Source of the DNA: JASLCR01 sp964384345
GTDB taxonomy: Bacteria; Patescibacteriota; Saccharimonadia; Saccharimonadales; Saccharimonadaceae
NCBI GenBank assembly: GCA_964384345.1
Contig: CAYLKD010000003.1
Location: 17,498 to 81,497 of the forward strand
Direction: 5' to 3'
Length of the DNA: 64,000 nucleotides
Below are positions 1 to 8,856 of this stretch, in pieces. The position numbers and the translations under genes were made by a program. Positions within the stretch are counted from its first letter, which is position 1; each line of letters begins with the position of its first letter. The notes under the pieces were generated by a model. The model ran no database searches, was not told the DNA's origin, and saw nothing but the letters and a program-made list of their open reading frames with translations.

Positions 1-710
1 TGAACAATTAGTTTATCGAAGGCGTCAGCATTTGACCAGACGAGTGCAGCACCACTGACATTTGCTTCAACTAATTTATCATCTTTGTAGTACTGATTGA
101 CTTCTTTGCCATTGAGATAAAATGTTGGCGTACCTGTAACTCCAGCCTTTTTTCCAAGCGCTATATCAAAGTTGATCTTTTTATTTGTCTGCTTTGTTTG
201 ATTGTTGTATGTATCAATAAACTTTTGACGATCGAGCCCGATCTGCTCAGCGTAATTCGCATACAGCTCAGTGCGATCTGTCGCGCTAGCTGATTCCCAT
301 GCTTTTTGGTTGGCGTACAACGCATCGTGCATTGGCCAGTATTTCCCGAGCAGTCCGGCTGCTTCTGCTGCCGCCGCTGCTGCGCGTGCATTTGGATGCA
401 ACGTAGAAAGAGGGAAGTTACGAAATACAAATTGCATCTGGTTCTTGTATTTATCTGTTACTGTTTTGATGGGTTCGTATGCTGAACCACAGCCAGGACA
501 TTGGAAGTCCCCGTATTCGATGAGAGTTACTTTTGCTTTTGATGCGCCAGAAGTATGATCAGCAATCCCACCGGATGCGTCGGCTGCACTCTGAATACTC
601 TGTATGTCAATAGTACTGACATCTACCTTGTCTCTGCCGGCAAGATACAAAAGTCCTCCAAATAGAACGACCACAATTGCAATAAAAATAATCCAAGTAC
701 GTTTTGTCAT
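1..710 (-). CDS. DsbA-family thiol:disulfide oxidoreductase, membrane-anchored (C-terminus outside window)
   Basis: Read on the minus strand from ATG at 710, with a GGAGGA ribosome site at 721-726. Residues 5-24 form one hydrophobic N-terminal anchor. A thioredoxin-like domain follows, with the active site CPGC at residues 71-74 and the cis-proline motif GVTGTPTFY further on. The family (DsbA/Thioredoxin_4) oxidises or isomerises disulfides in exported proteins, so it should work outside the membrane. The coding region runs off the left edge, so the C-terminal helix is unseen. A second extracytoplasmic thiol protein in this window is the DipZ-like gene at 38843. Confidence 0.88.
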   Translation of the reverse strand, partial: MTKRTWIIFIAIVVVLFGGLLYLAGRDKVDVSTIDIQSIQSAADASGGIADHTSGASKAKVTLIEYGDFQCPGCGSAYEPIKTVTDKYKNQMQFVFRNFPLSTLHPNARAAAAAAEAAGLLGKYWPMHDALYANQKAWESASATDRTELYANYAEQIGLDRQKFIDTYNNQTKQTNKKINFDIALGKKAGVTGTPTFYLNGKEVNQYYKDDKLVEANVSGAALVWSNADAFDKLIV

Positions 711-793
711 AATATTTGCTTCCTCCAGATAGCTGTATATAGTGTAGCTGAATTGTCGTATGACCTCAAGAGACTTTGGGGTACAATAAACTT

Positions 794-1795
794 ATGATTA
801 TATTGTTTGTCTTGTTAGTTGCGGCACTTATTGTGCTTGCAGCAGTTGAAGTACCAACCGGTACGCTTGGAGCTTATGAGCGTGCTCGACGGATACGTGC
901 AGGCAAAAAAGACACTATCGAAGTAGAAAGAGAGCTGTATCATGACGATCTAGTCTCATTGATCTATGCGATTCGAGCACTACTGCTAGCACTATCTACG
1001 ATAATTGCACTTGCAACATTTGACTGGGCATTAGGAAGCATAGTCGCTCTTGTTGTAGCGCTTGAGTATGGATTCGTATCTCGGATGTCGTTGGCCCGGC
1101 GTTTTGCTGCACGAGCATATGAAAAAACTGAGCGACATTTATTTCATGCAGTTGAACACTATCCAAAAGTTTTTTCAGCCATTCGTGTATTTATACCTGA
1201 AGCACCGCAGTTACAACTACATTCAAAAGATGAGCTCACTCATATAGTGAAATCATCGACCGCTCTTACTGCTAACGAAGCAAAGTTGATCACCAACAGC
1301 CTACGTTTTTCGGAGGTACTCGTTCGTGAAGTTATGACACCTCGAGCGGTTATTGATGCTGTTAATAGCTCAGAGTTACTTGGACCACTTGTTCTTGATG
1401 AGCTGCACAAGAAAGGGCATAGTAGATATCCTGTTACTGAAAACGATATTGACCATGTCGTCGGTATATTGCACCTTCGAGATGTACTAGCAGTTGATGG
1501 CACAAAAAAACATACATTAAAAGTTACCTCAGCCATGGAAGCTCGGGTATTGTATATACACGAAGAGCAAACACTCGCACACGCACTTGATGCATTTTTG
1601 AAAACACATCACCACTTATTTATTGTCGTCAATGAGTTCCGTGAGACGGTTGGACTGCTCACTCTTGAGGATGCCATAGAAGCATTACTCGGTCGAAAGA
1701 TCGTTGATGAGTTTGATGCTCATGATGATTTGCGTGTTGTTGCAGCTAGAAATCCGAGAGCGAATAACACTTTTCAGAACTCTCAGGACGTTTAA
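794..1795 (+). CDS. CBS-domain membrane protein of the CNNM/HlyC-CorC type
   Basis: I start the gene at ATG 794 because TACAAT (782-787) lies exactly 6 bases before it and fits a -10 box; an in-frame TTG upstream would run through that box. The N-terminus has about three hydrophobic segments (roughly residues 1-20, 55-95), shorter than a full DUF21 domain. A paired CBS region follows, with the typical 'REVMTPR' entry at about residue 180 and 'VVNEF..TVGLLTLEDAIEALLG' near the end. The family is linked to magnesium/cobalt homeostasis or membrane stability. No CorC_HlyC C-terminal domain is visible. It converges with the antiporter gene and overlaps its stop by 4 bases. A fuller paralogue is at 59623. 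Confidence 0.85.
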   Translation: MIILFVLLVAALIVLAAVEVPTGTLGAYERARRIRAGKKDTIEVERELYHDDLVSLIYAIRALLLALSTIIALATFDWALGSIVALVVALEYGFVSRMSLARRFAARAYEKTERHLFHAVEHYPKVFSAIRVFIPEAPQLQLHSKDELTHIVKSSTALTANEAKLITNSLRFSEVLVREVMTPRAVIDAVNSSELLGPLVLDELHKKGHSRYPVTENDIDHVVGILHLRDVLAVDGTKKHTLKVTSAMEARVLYIHEEQTLAHALDAFLKTHHHLFIVVNEFRETVGLLTLEDAIEALLGRKIVDEFDAHDDLRVVAARNPRANNTFQNSQDV

Positions 1796-3483
1796 ACACT
1801 TTCAACTGCTTGTTTACCGATGGTCACGATATGTTTTTGTCGGTAACGAGAGAATGCATCTTTATCCATGCCGTAGCGTTTGATATGAGTCGTTATGAAA
1901 TCTGATCCTAGGAAACGCGGCAAAATAACGTAGCTCGCGCCATGTTCATATAGCTCCAACGCTTCTTCATAGGTTTGCGCGTGACATATGAAGATAATGT
2001 CTGGGTTGTGGCGATGAAGATACGTAAGAATTTGTCGATTTACCGTTTTATCGAGAATAGTACTGGCAGCAAAATTGGCACGACTGGCATTGATCTCTTC
2101 AAGAAACTCTTCATCAGTTGCATCTCCATACGCATGACGAACGCCTTGGGCTTCGAGGTGCTCTATGATCTCGGGATCATAATCCACGACGAGATAGCGC
2201 TGTTTGGTCTCACGAAAAAGTTGTAAGAATTCGTGACCACCGTGATGATAGCCAAACAAAATACTTGAATACAATGCATGCCGCTGCTTGCGTTCCTTGA
2301 CGTTTTTCCGCTCGAATATATCTAGACGTTTTTCAAATAGCTTATAGAGCGTATCGTCATACTTCATCAAATAAGATGACGTGGCAATCGTAATTAATGC
2401 CACGAGCGTCATGATACTTGTGGTTGTGTCGTCTATGAGTTTGAAATTGTAGGCAAGAACGACAAGTACGATCGAAAATTCACTGATTTGCGACAAGTGC
2501 ACGCCTGTTTTAAAACTTGTTAGCTTAGTATAACCAAGGCGACCAAGACTAAACATCACAAAGATTGGCTTGCCAAAAATAACGATCGCGGACAAAACAA
2601 GCGCGGGTAGTAAGACACTCCAAAAGTTGGTAAAGTGGAACGATTCACCAAGAGACACAAAAAATAAAATGACGAAGAAATCACGTAGTGGCTTGAGCCG
2701 TGCACTCATTTCGGTAGCATACGGCAGAGAAGACAAACTAACACCGGCAAATAAGGCACCAACTTCATGTGAAAAGCCAGCGAGTGAAAATAGTGTTGAA
2801 ATGCCAAATCCCCATGCAATCGCAAATACAAATAAGAATTCTTGACTTTTGGCTAATTGCTTAGAGAAGTAGGGGACAATTTTTGCACCAACCACAAACA
2901 GGAATAGACCTAGTCCAAAGGCCTTTAGGGCTAGCCAAATTATATCTTGTGGAGTGAGACTATCCCCGGTAGAGAGCGCAGTGATTACCAGCATCGCGAT
3001 CGTTGCTACAACATCATCAACGATGATGACTCCGATTGCGATTTGGCCATGCAAGCGGCTGACCTCTTTTTTATCAGACAATGCTTTGATGATGATGATA
3101 GTACTACTAAAGAATAGTGCTAAGCCGACAATTAATGAGGTGATTGTATCACAGCCCATCAGGTAGCTTGCTGTATAGCCTAAACCACCTACGAGAGTTA
3201 ATAGGAGCGAGGCCGTCACAAGGGATACTTTACCGAGACTACGAATGACACCAATATTCATGCCAAGACCGATGATGAAGAGTAGTAGCGTGATACCTAT
3301 TTCACTAAAGCCCTCAAACGCGTCTTTGGCATGAATAATATCGAGCAAAAGCGGACCGACTAAAATTCCAGTCAAAATGTAGCCCAATATGAGCGGTTGC
3401 TTGAGATAACGCATCAAACCGGCGACTAACGCGACAATGATGAGTACGAGACTTAGTTCAGAAAATATATCTTGACTATACAT
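1792..3483 (-). CDS. KefB-type cation:proton antiporter with RCK (TrkA-N) domain
   Basis: This 563-residue protein has about 12 membrane segments in residues 1-385, typical of the CPA2 family, including the ion-path motif 'GVIIVDDVVATIAML' around residue 155. The cytoplasmic C-terminal part (about 410-530) resembles a TrkA-N/RCK nucleotide-binding domain, but the glycine loop reads 'FGYHHGGHEF' rather than the usual GxGxxG, so NAD binding is less certain. No TrkA-C domain follows. Such proteins exchange K+ or Na+ for H+ across the inner membrane. It is the only minus-strand gene here and converges with the CBS protein. Confidence 0.9.
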   Translation of the reverse strand: MYSQDIFSELSLVLIIVALVAGLMRYLKQPLILGYILTGILVGPLLLDIIHAKDAFEGFSEIGITLLLFIIGLGMNIGVIRSLGKVSLVTASLLLTLVGGLGYTASYLMGCDTITSLIVGLALFFSSTIIIIKALSDKKEVSRLHGQIAIGVIIVDDVVATIAMLVITALSTGDSLTPQDIIWLALKAFGLGLFLFVVGAKIVPYFSKQLAKSQEFLFVFAIAWGFGISTLFSLAGFSHEVGALFAGVSLSSLPYATEMSARLKPLRDFFVILFFVSLGESFHFTNFWSVLLPALVLSAIVIFGKPIFVMFSLGRLGYTKLTSFKTGVHLSQISEFSIVLVVLAYNFKLIDDTTTSIMTLVALITIATSSYLMKYDDTLYKLFEKRLDIFERKNVKERKQRHALYSSILFGYHHGGHEFLQLFRETKQRYLVVDYDPEIIEHLEAQGVRHAYGDATDEEFLEEINASRANFAASTILDKTVNRQILTYLHRHNPDIIFICHAQTYEEALELYEHGASYVILPRFLGSDFITTHIKRYGMDKDAFSRYRQKHIVTIGKQAVESV

Positions 3484-3599
3484 GTGTGTTTTAATAGTTT
3501 TCTACTTTTAGTATGCCAGTTCCATCTGTTCTTCGCAAGTCAACAGTGGTATACTGCCACTATAATGATCAAACGTGTTACATCTAATAGAAATCTTCT

Positions 3600-3645
3600 G
3601 GGTCAGTCTCTAGCACTCATCGGCGGCTAGCATGACGGTAGACCC
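3600..3645 (+). other. Structured leader hairpin upstream of aspS
   Basis: TATAAT at 3561-3566 fits a -10 box for aspS and leaves a leader of about 120 bases, unusually long for this window. Inside it GGGTC (3600-3604) pairs with GACCC (3641-3645), GTC (3606-3608) with GAC (3634-3636) and CTAGC (3610-3614) with GCTAG (3626-3630), giving one imperfect hairpin. There is no T-tract, so it is not a simple terminator. A Shine-Dalgarno-like AAGGAG lies near 3675. It may be a regulatory leader, but I recognise no known class. Confidence 0.4.
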
Positions 3646-3690
3646 ATCTTCCAGCTGAGATTAGTATTTCAATTAAGGAGTTTCTACTAC

Positions 3691-5433
3691 ATGACACGAA
3701 TTCTTGCAAACAAAGTGACCGAAACATCTGGTCAAGTTGTAACGGTAAAAGGTTGGGTGCAAAGTCGCCGCGACCATGGCGGATTAATATTTATTGACCT
3801 GCGCGACCACACGGGATTGACACAGCTCGTTATTCACCCAGAAAAAGCTGAGGCGTTTCGTCTCGCAGAACAAGTACGAGATGAGTATGTACTTGCAGCT
3901 ACAGGGTTGGTTACCGAGCGCACTGATGGCTTAAAAAATGACAAAGTGGTTTCTGGGACCGTTGAGCTTGTTGTTGATGAGCTGGTGATTTTAAATAAGG
4001 CAGAAACGTTGCCTATTCAGCCATTTTCCGAGCAGCAGGCAAATGAAGAGCTACGACTCAAATTCCGTTATCTTGACCTTCGTCGTCCGAAGATGCAAGA
4101 GATGCTTACAAAACGCGCCCAAATGTTTGGTTATATTCGTAGCTTCATGGAAACGCATGAATTCCTCGAGGTCACAACCCCGATTTTAGCGAGTTCAAGT
4201 CCTGAGGGTGCACGTGATTTTCTCATTCCTTCACGCCTACATGAAGGAAAATTTTATGCTTTGCCGCAAGCACCGCAGCAATTCAAGCAGCTACTCATGG
4301 TGGGTGGTGTCTCGCGCTACTACCAAATCGCTGCTTGTTTTCGCGACGAAGACCCGAGAGCAGATCGATTGTATGGTGAGTTTTACCAGCTTGACACAGA
4401 AATGAGTTTCGTCGAGACAGGTGAAGAAGTACGCCAGATGTTTGACCCACTAATTTCGTCACTCTCGACTAATTTTGCTGGTAAAACACTGCACTCCGAG
4501 AATATTCCGCGTATTCCGTATAGTGAAGCTATGGAACGTTTTGGTACCGATAAGCCAGATTTGCGCTTTGGCATGGAACTCATTGAACTCACAAACGTTT
4601 TTGCAATTACTGAATTTGGTGTCTTCAAGAATGCCGACGCAGTCAAAGCAATATGTGTCAAAAACGGCGCAAGTTTAAGTCGCAAACAGATTGACGATTT
4701 CACCCAGATAGCCAAAAACGAAGGGGCTGGTGGTCTTGCCTACATTTCGTATGAAAATGGTGAAGCAAAGTCGCCAATAGCGAAATTCTTAACAGAATCT
4801 GAACTGGCACAAGTCAAAGAAAGAACTGGCGCTGAGGACGGGGATACGATATTCTTTGGTGCTGATAGCCGCAATGTTGTCAACAAAGTACTCGGGCGCC
4901 TTCGATCTGAGTTTGCTACTCATTTTTCTCTCAAAGATCCAAATGTAGTTGCTTTAGCCTGGATAGTCGATTTTCCATTTTATGAATGGGATGAGACACG
5001 CAAAAAAGTCGATTTCGGCCATAACCCGTTTAGCATGCCAAAAGGTGGGTTAGATGCTTTGGCAGTCACAACTGACGATGAAAAGCTCGCAATCGTTGCA
5101 GATCAATACGACATGGTCATGAACGGCTACGAAATCTGCTCAGGCGGCGTGCGAAATCACAATCCCGATGTGCTTTACCAAGTGTTCAGTTTATTAGGGT
5201 ACGACAAATCATATGTCGAGGATAAATTTGGCGCTATGTTGCATGCGTTTAAATATGGAGCACCACCACACGCCGGTTGCGCATTCGGTATCGACCGTAT
5301 GTTTATGGAACTAATGAACGAATCAAACATTCGTGAAGTGATTGCTTTTCCAAAGAATGGATCGGGTGTCGATGTCATGATGAACTCGCCATCGACTGTC
5401 GACGACGCACAGAAAAAAGACCTCGGGTTGTAG
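3691..5433 (+). CDS. aspS: Aspartyl-tRNA synthetase
   Basis: Class II synthetase that charges tRNA-Asp. The 580-residue length is normal for the bacterial type. The N-terminal OB-fold anticodon-binding domain starts 'VTVKGWVQSRRDHGG' (about residue 18). Motif 2 is seen as 'FRDEDPRADR', the bacterial GAD insertion covers roughly 280-410, and motif 3 is 'GIDRMFMEL' near the C-terminus. Start ATG 3691 has AAGGAG upstream. Whether the enzyme is strictly aspartate-specific or also charges tRNA-Asn cannot be decided here because no asnS or gat genes are in the window. The structured leader upstream is described separately. Confidence 0.97.
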   Translation: MTRILANKVTETSGQVVTVKGWVQSRRDHGGLIFIDLRDHTGLTQLVIHPEKAEAFRLAEQVRDEYVLAATGLVTERTDGLKNDKVVSGTVELVVDELVILNKAETLPIQPFSEQQANEELRLKFRYLDLRRPKMQEMLTKRAQMFGYIRSFMETHEFLEVTTPILASSSPEGARDFLIPSRLHEGKFYALPQAPQQFKQLLMVGGVSRYYQIAACFRDEDPRADRLYGEFYQLDTEMSFVETGEEVRQMFDPLISSLSTNFAGKTLHSENIPRIPYSEAMERFGTDKPDLRFGMELIELTNVFAITEFGVFKNADAVKAICVKNGASLSRKQIDDFTQIAKNEGAGGLAYISYENGEAKSPIAKFLTESELAQVKERTGAEDGDTIFFGADSRNVVNKVLGRLRSEFATHFSLKDPNVVALAWIVDFPFYEWDETRKKVDFGHNPFSMPKGGLDALAVTTDDEKLAIVADQYDMVMNGYEICSGGVRNHNPDVLYQVFSLLGYDKSYVEDKFGAMLHAFKYGAPPHAGCAFGIDRMFMELMNESNIREVIAFPKNGSGVDVMMNSPSTVDDAQKKDLGL

Positions 5434-5450
5434 ACGACAGGCAACAGTAA

Positions 5451-6380
5451 GTGTCAGCTAAAATCCATAATCATGCTGTGCTAGGTATCGTTGCTTTAGC
5501 GTGCTTAGCGTTTATTTATGGGTTAACTGCAGTAATGGCGCGTTATTTTAGTGATAGTGTCGGTATATTTGAGCAGTGGTATATACGCTTTTTAATAGCT
5601 GTCGTTGTAATGTTAATTGTATTTTGGCGTAAAATCGAATTGACGAAGTTTTTGCATCTGAGTACAAAAGAACGATGGCTATTAATCGTGCGAGGTACAG
5701 TTGGTTATGTTCTTGCCTCTGGATTATATGCGCTTTCTACTCAGTACGCGACGATTGGCTCTGTTGCTGTTATGCAGGTTTTGCCAATCACCGCACTTTT
5801 TGGTGTAATCATACTTCATGAATCACTTTCAAAAACGAGAGTAAGTCTAATAGTTGTATCGTTTGTCGGGGCGCTGTTGGTTGTGTTGCAAAGTTTCCAC
5901 GCCCTTCATTTTGGCTTTGGAGAGATATTGTCGTTGATTTCCGCAGCAATGTTTTCGTTAACATTTGTACTTCGTAAATTTCAAACAGGCGAGTTAAATA
6001 ACTACGAACTCTCATTCGGCACAATTGCGATTGGTTGCATCATAAATTATCTGCTTGCGGCTGTGTTCCAAAAAGCAGCGTATCCACACGCCGGCGTATT
6101 TGAGCCACACCTTGGTCTACTTTTTGTTGGAGCGGGGATTCTTAGTGTTGGAATGGGGCTTTTATCCAGCTATGGGTTCGAACATGTCAAAGCAACTACG
6201 GCGAGTGTCATACTTGATCTTGAGCTCGTGTTTGGTGTCGGGCTTGGCTATTTAATCTATCATGAAATGCTTACGTGGTTACAGACAATTGGAGCACTCA
6301 TTATCTTTATTTGTGCCGTTATCACAAGTTTGCTTGAAAACCGTAAAGGACAGCAATCTTTCCCAGTAGTGCCAGAGTAG
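5451..6380 (+). CDS. EamA/DMT-family membrane transporter
   Basis: A 309-residue protein with about ten evenly spaced hydrophobic segments and the two-fold EamA repeat ('GTVGYVLASGLYALS' in the first half, 'LGYLIYHEMLTWLQTIGALIIF' in the second). Family members export metabolites or drugs; the substrate cannot be read from sequence. GTG at 5451 is the best start because the segment before the first helix is then short. It begins 17 bases after aspS and has no strong ribosome site, so it is probably co-transcribed with aspS. Confidence 0.88.
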   Translation: MSAKIHNHAVLGIVALACLAFIYGLTAVMARYFSDSVGIFEQWYIRFLIAVVVMLIVFWRKIELTKFLHLSTKERWLLIVRGTVGYVLASGLYALSTQYATIGSVAVMQVLPITALFGVIILHESLSKTRVSLIVVSFVGALLVVLQSFHALHFGFGEILSLISAAMFSLTFVLRKFQTGELNNYELSFGTIAIGCIINYLLAAVFQKAAYPHAGVFEPHLGLLFVGAGILSVGMGLLSSYGFEHVKATTASVILDLELVFGVGLGYLIYHEMLTWLQTIGALIIFICAVITSLLENRKGQQSFPVVPE

Positions 6381-6420
6381 CGTATACTTAGAGAGTAAAC
6401 TTAAGAAAGGACGTAACAAA

Positions 6421-6642
6421 TTGGATACTACAATCATTACGCTTTTGACGATTGCTGTAAGCCTTTTGTCAGTTGTTATAATTGCACTTCTTGCAGCCGT
6501 TACGATGGTGATAATCAAAGTGAACCGTATTACTAAGAGTATTGATATGATAACATCCAACTTATCATCAGCGACTGAATGGTTCAGCCCAGTAAAAGTA
6601 TTTTCTGAAGCCGCAAAAGCAATTAATAATCTACGTAAATAA
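6421..6642 (+). CDS. Small single-TM protein, DUF948-like
   Basis: A 73-residue protein starting at TTG 6421 with AAAGGA upstream and a likely promoter TATACT near 6384. Residues 5-32 form one hydrophobic segment, followed by an amphipathic helix ('KVNRITKSIDMITSNLSS'). It is followed 14 bases later by a YtxH-type gene, a pairing that resembles DUF948/YtxH envelope stress pairs in Gram-positive bacteria. The function is inferred only from that arrangement. Confidence 0.65.
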   Translation: MDTTIITLLTIAVSLLSVVIIALLAAVTMVIIKVNRITKSIDMITSNLSSATEWFSPVKVFSEAAKAINNLRK

Positions 6643-6656
6643 AGGAGAAAAAATTT

Positions 6657-7034
6657 ATGAATAAATTAGTCAATGTACTCGTCGCTAGTGTTGCAGGGTT
6701 TGCAGCTGGTATTCTCGTTGCACCAAAAAGCGGTAAAGAAACACGAGCAGACCTCAAAGTGAAATCGGATGAGGCAAAAGCAAAAGCAGAAGCTAAAAAA
6801 GCTCAACTTACCAAAGCTGCAAAAGAAGGTGCTGCAAGTTTTAAAAAAGGTGCAGCCCAAGTAGAAAAAGAAGCACGAGGCATGGCAAAAAGTGCTGCTG
6901 ACTCTGGACGTGTTGTCCGTGATGAAGCTGGTCGTCTTGCTGAAGAAGCCAAGACACGAAGCGAGCGAGTCACAAATGATACCAAGCGTACATTAGGCCA
7001 TGCTGACCACAGCGTTAAGCAAAACGTTAAATAG
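6657..7034 (+). CDS. YtxH-like membrane-anchored helical protein
   Basis: A 125-residue protein with a strong AAGGAG site before ATG 6657. The N-terminus matches the YtxH pattern: hydrophobic stretch then 'AAGILVAPKSGKETRADLK'. Residues 40-125 are a highly charged Ala/Lys/Glu-rich helix with heptad-like spacing, similar to general stress or LEA-like proteins. It probably sits on the inner face of the membrane. It forms an operon with the preceding TM protein and converges with the alkA-like gene 3 bases downstream. Confidence 0.75.
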   Translation: MNKLVNVLVASVAGFAAGILVAPKSGKETRADLKVKSDEAKAKAEAKKAQLTKAAKEGAASFKKGAAQVEKEARGMAKSAADSGRVVRDEAGRLAEEAKTRSERVTNDTKRTLGHADHSVKQNVK

Positions 7035-7036
7035 TT

Positions 7037-7648
7037 TTACGACTGCGGAGTATTTTGTAAGCTTCGCCAAATATACCAACTGGCAACCGATTCGTACGGG
7101 TGCCAGTTGTTTTTTGTAGCAATAAACATCACTTCCTCGGGAGTGGGTATTAACGTAAAATCATATAGTTTTCCAATGCCATTTCGAATGCCTAAATCAC
7201 CATACGGCAGGACATCAAGCCTCCGCATACAAAAGATCAAAAACATATGAACCGTCCATACACCGATGCCTTTGATTTTCGTCAGCTCGTCAATGATTGT
7301 TTGATTTGAAAGTTCATCGAGTTTCTCAAATCTAACTGAACCATCAATAATTTTTTGCGCTAAGTCTAGTATGTAACTAGCTTTTGGCCGTGATAAGCCA
7401 ACAGCTCTGAGCTGCTCTAGGTCGGAAGCTATGATTTGCTCAGGTGCGGGCAATTCACCGCCAAATAACGTTTTGAATTTTTCTTCAATGCTGCGTGCTG
7501 CTTTGACGCTTAACTGTTGAGAAATGATGCTACTTACCAGCGCTTCATAATAATCAGTGTGTGCGCTGAACGTTGGGGCAGGGTAATGGGTAATCAATTC
7601 TGCAAGATGAGCATCAACCTTTTGAAGATGAAGCAAAGCATCTTCCAT
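7037..7648 (-). CDS. AlkA-like DNA-3-methyladenine glycosylase (HhH-GPD)
   Basis: A 203-residue base-excision glycosylase. The fold markers are 'SIISQQLSVKAARSI' (about residues 40-54), the helix-hairpin-helix 'LTKIKGIGVWTVHMFLIF' (about 125-142) and the catalytic aspartate in 'PYGDLGIRNG'. The N-terminal beta domain of E. coli AlkA is absent, as in the short AlkA/Mag1 forms. It removes alkylated purines from DNA. The start ATG directly abuts the stop of the metallo-hydrolase gene, so translation is likely coupled within the msrA-MBL-alkA operon. Confidence 0.9.
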   Translation of the reverse strand: MEDALLHLQKVDAHLAELITHYPAPTFSAHTDYYEALVSSIISQQLSVKAARSIEEKFKTLFGGELPAPEQIIASDLEQLRAVGLSRPKASYILDLAQKIIDGSVRFEKLDELSNQTIIDELTKIKGIGVWTVHMFLIFCMRRLDVLPYGDLGIRNGIGKLYDFTLIPTPEEVMFIATKNNWHPYESVASWYIWRSLQNTPQS

Positions 7649-8287
7649 CTATAGATCGACTGTCATGCTGTCGATGCGTTTGTACGTGCCACCGTATATT
7701 TGCATGAAGCCGGGCAACATGGTGTCAGACAATTTCTTACCAGTTGACGACAAGATTGCGTCATGAGTTGGAAATGCCATTGTAGGTTTAACTTCTGCTA
7801 TATAATCAATCACTTCACTCATCTTGAGCCATGGCGCTGCGACCGGCAAGGCAAGCACTGCAACTGGCTTGTTAGGCTGAGTAAAAGAATCACCCGGATA
7901 ATAAACTGTGTCATTGACCATGACCGCGACGTTTTGATCTATTGGTAATGACGCATGAATTTCTGCATGATCACCACCAAAGAACTCGAGTTCAAATGGT
8001 CCGCAACTTATAGTTTCTCCTGCTGCAACTGCCTTATGTGAAAATGCTGCAGCTACAAGTGACTCATCGACTTGCTGCGGGCTATAAACTACAATATCTG
8101 GATTACTGGCAAATAGCGCTTCAACTGCATTTATATCAAAATGATCAGCGTGTTTATGGGTGATGATTACAGCAACAACATTTTCTAGGGCTGGTAAGTC
8201 AGTCGTATATCCACCTGGATCAACAACAAGTACTTTTCCGTCTTTTTCTACAGTAAAACAGGCATGCTCGTATTTGGTTAATTTCAT
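7649..8287 (-). CDS. MBL-fold metal-dependent hydrolase (UlaG/YtkL-like)
   Basis: A 212-residue metallo-beta-lactamase-fold protein. The zinc site is 'THKHADHF' (HxHxDH) at about residues 43-50, with further ligands in 'FFGGDHAEIH' and 'PTHDAI'. The family includes UlaG lactonases and tRNase-Z-like enzymes; the substrate is unknown. GGAGGA sits just before ATG 8287. The start overlaps the msrA stop as ATGA, so the two are translated together. Confidence 0.85.
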   Translation of the reverse strand: MKLTKYEHACFTVEKDGKVLVVDPGGYTTDLPALENVVAVIITHKHADHFDINAVEALFASNPDIVVYSPQQVDESLVAAAFSHKAVAAGETISCGPFELEFFGGDHAEIHASLPIDQNVAVMVNDTVYYPGDSFTQPNKPVAVLALPVAAPWLKMSEVIDYIAEVKPTMAFPTHDAILSSTGKKLSDTMLPGFMQIYGGTYKRIDSMTVDL

Positions 8288-8814
8288 GCTTCCTCCTTAA
8301 ACCATTTAGTATAGTGTTGTCTGGCTTTGACTACTTTTGGCTCGATGACGACGTAACAATACCCACTGCTTGGATTGTTTTCGAAATAATCTTGATGTTC
8401 ACGCTCGGCCTCGTAAAATGCTTCTAGTTGGGAGAGCTTTGTCACGATTTGATCATCCCAATTCTCCTGAGCCCGCTTGATAGCGGCTTCGAAATCTTTT
8501 TTCTGATCGTCGTTTTCATAAAACATTTCACTCCGATATTGTGGACCTTTGTCAGCACCTTGTTGGTTAAGCGTCGTCGGATTGTGAATCAAAAAATAAA
8601 TGTCGAGAATCGTTTCTTTTGAGATTATAGATTCATCAAAACTCACTTGAACCGACTCAGCATGTTTCGTCATGCCACTCGCCACGGCGTAGTAGTGCGC
8701 TGTCATTTTTGATCCGCCGACATAGCCACATAGCGAGCTATCTACTCCTTTGAGCTTACGAAAAACGGCGTCTAAGCACCAAAAACATCCTCCAGCTAAT
8801 GTGTACGTTGTCAT
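8284..8814 (-). CDS. msrA: Peptide-methionine (S)-S-oxide reductase
   Basis: MsrA repairs S-sulfoxides of methionine. The catalytic motif GCFWC lies about 8 residues after the chosen start, followed by 'GYVGG', 'PTTLNQQGADKGPQYRS' and a normal C-terminal region. I start at ATG 8814 rather than further upstream because TATAAT (minus strand, 8821-8826) lies exactly 6 bases before it and family proteins begin at this point. It heads a three-gene minus operon with the MBL hydrolase and alkA. The promoter is back to back with that of the mutY-like gene. Confidence 0.95.
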   Translation of the reverse strand: MTTYTLAGGCFWCLDAVFRKLKGVDSSLCGYVGGSKMTAHYYAVASGMTKHAESVQVSFDESIISKETILDIYFLIHNPTTLNQQGADKGPQYRSEMFYENDDQKKDFEAAIKRAQENWDDQIVTKLSQLEAFYEAEREHQDYFENNPSSGYCYVVIEPKVVKARQHYTKWFKEEA

Positions 8815-8856
8815 ATTACTATTATACGCCAACAGAGTGGTCTGTATAATGAGCTT

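Noticed and set aside
776..793. TTG start of the CBS protein at 776
   Set aside because: It would place the TACAAT -10 box inside the coding region; ATG 794 matches the 6-base spacing seen in many other genes.
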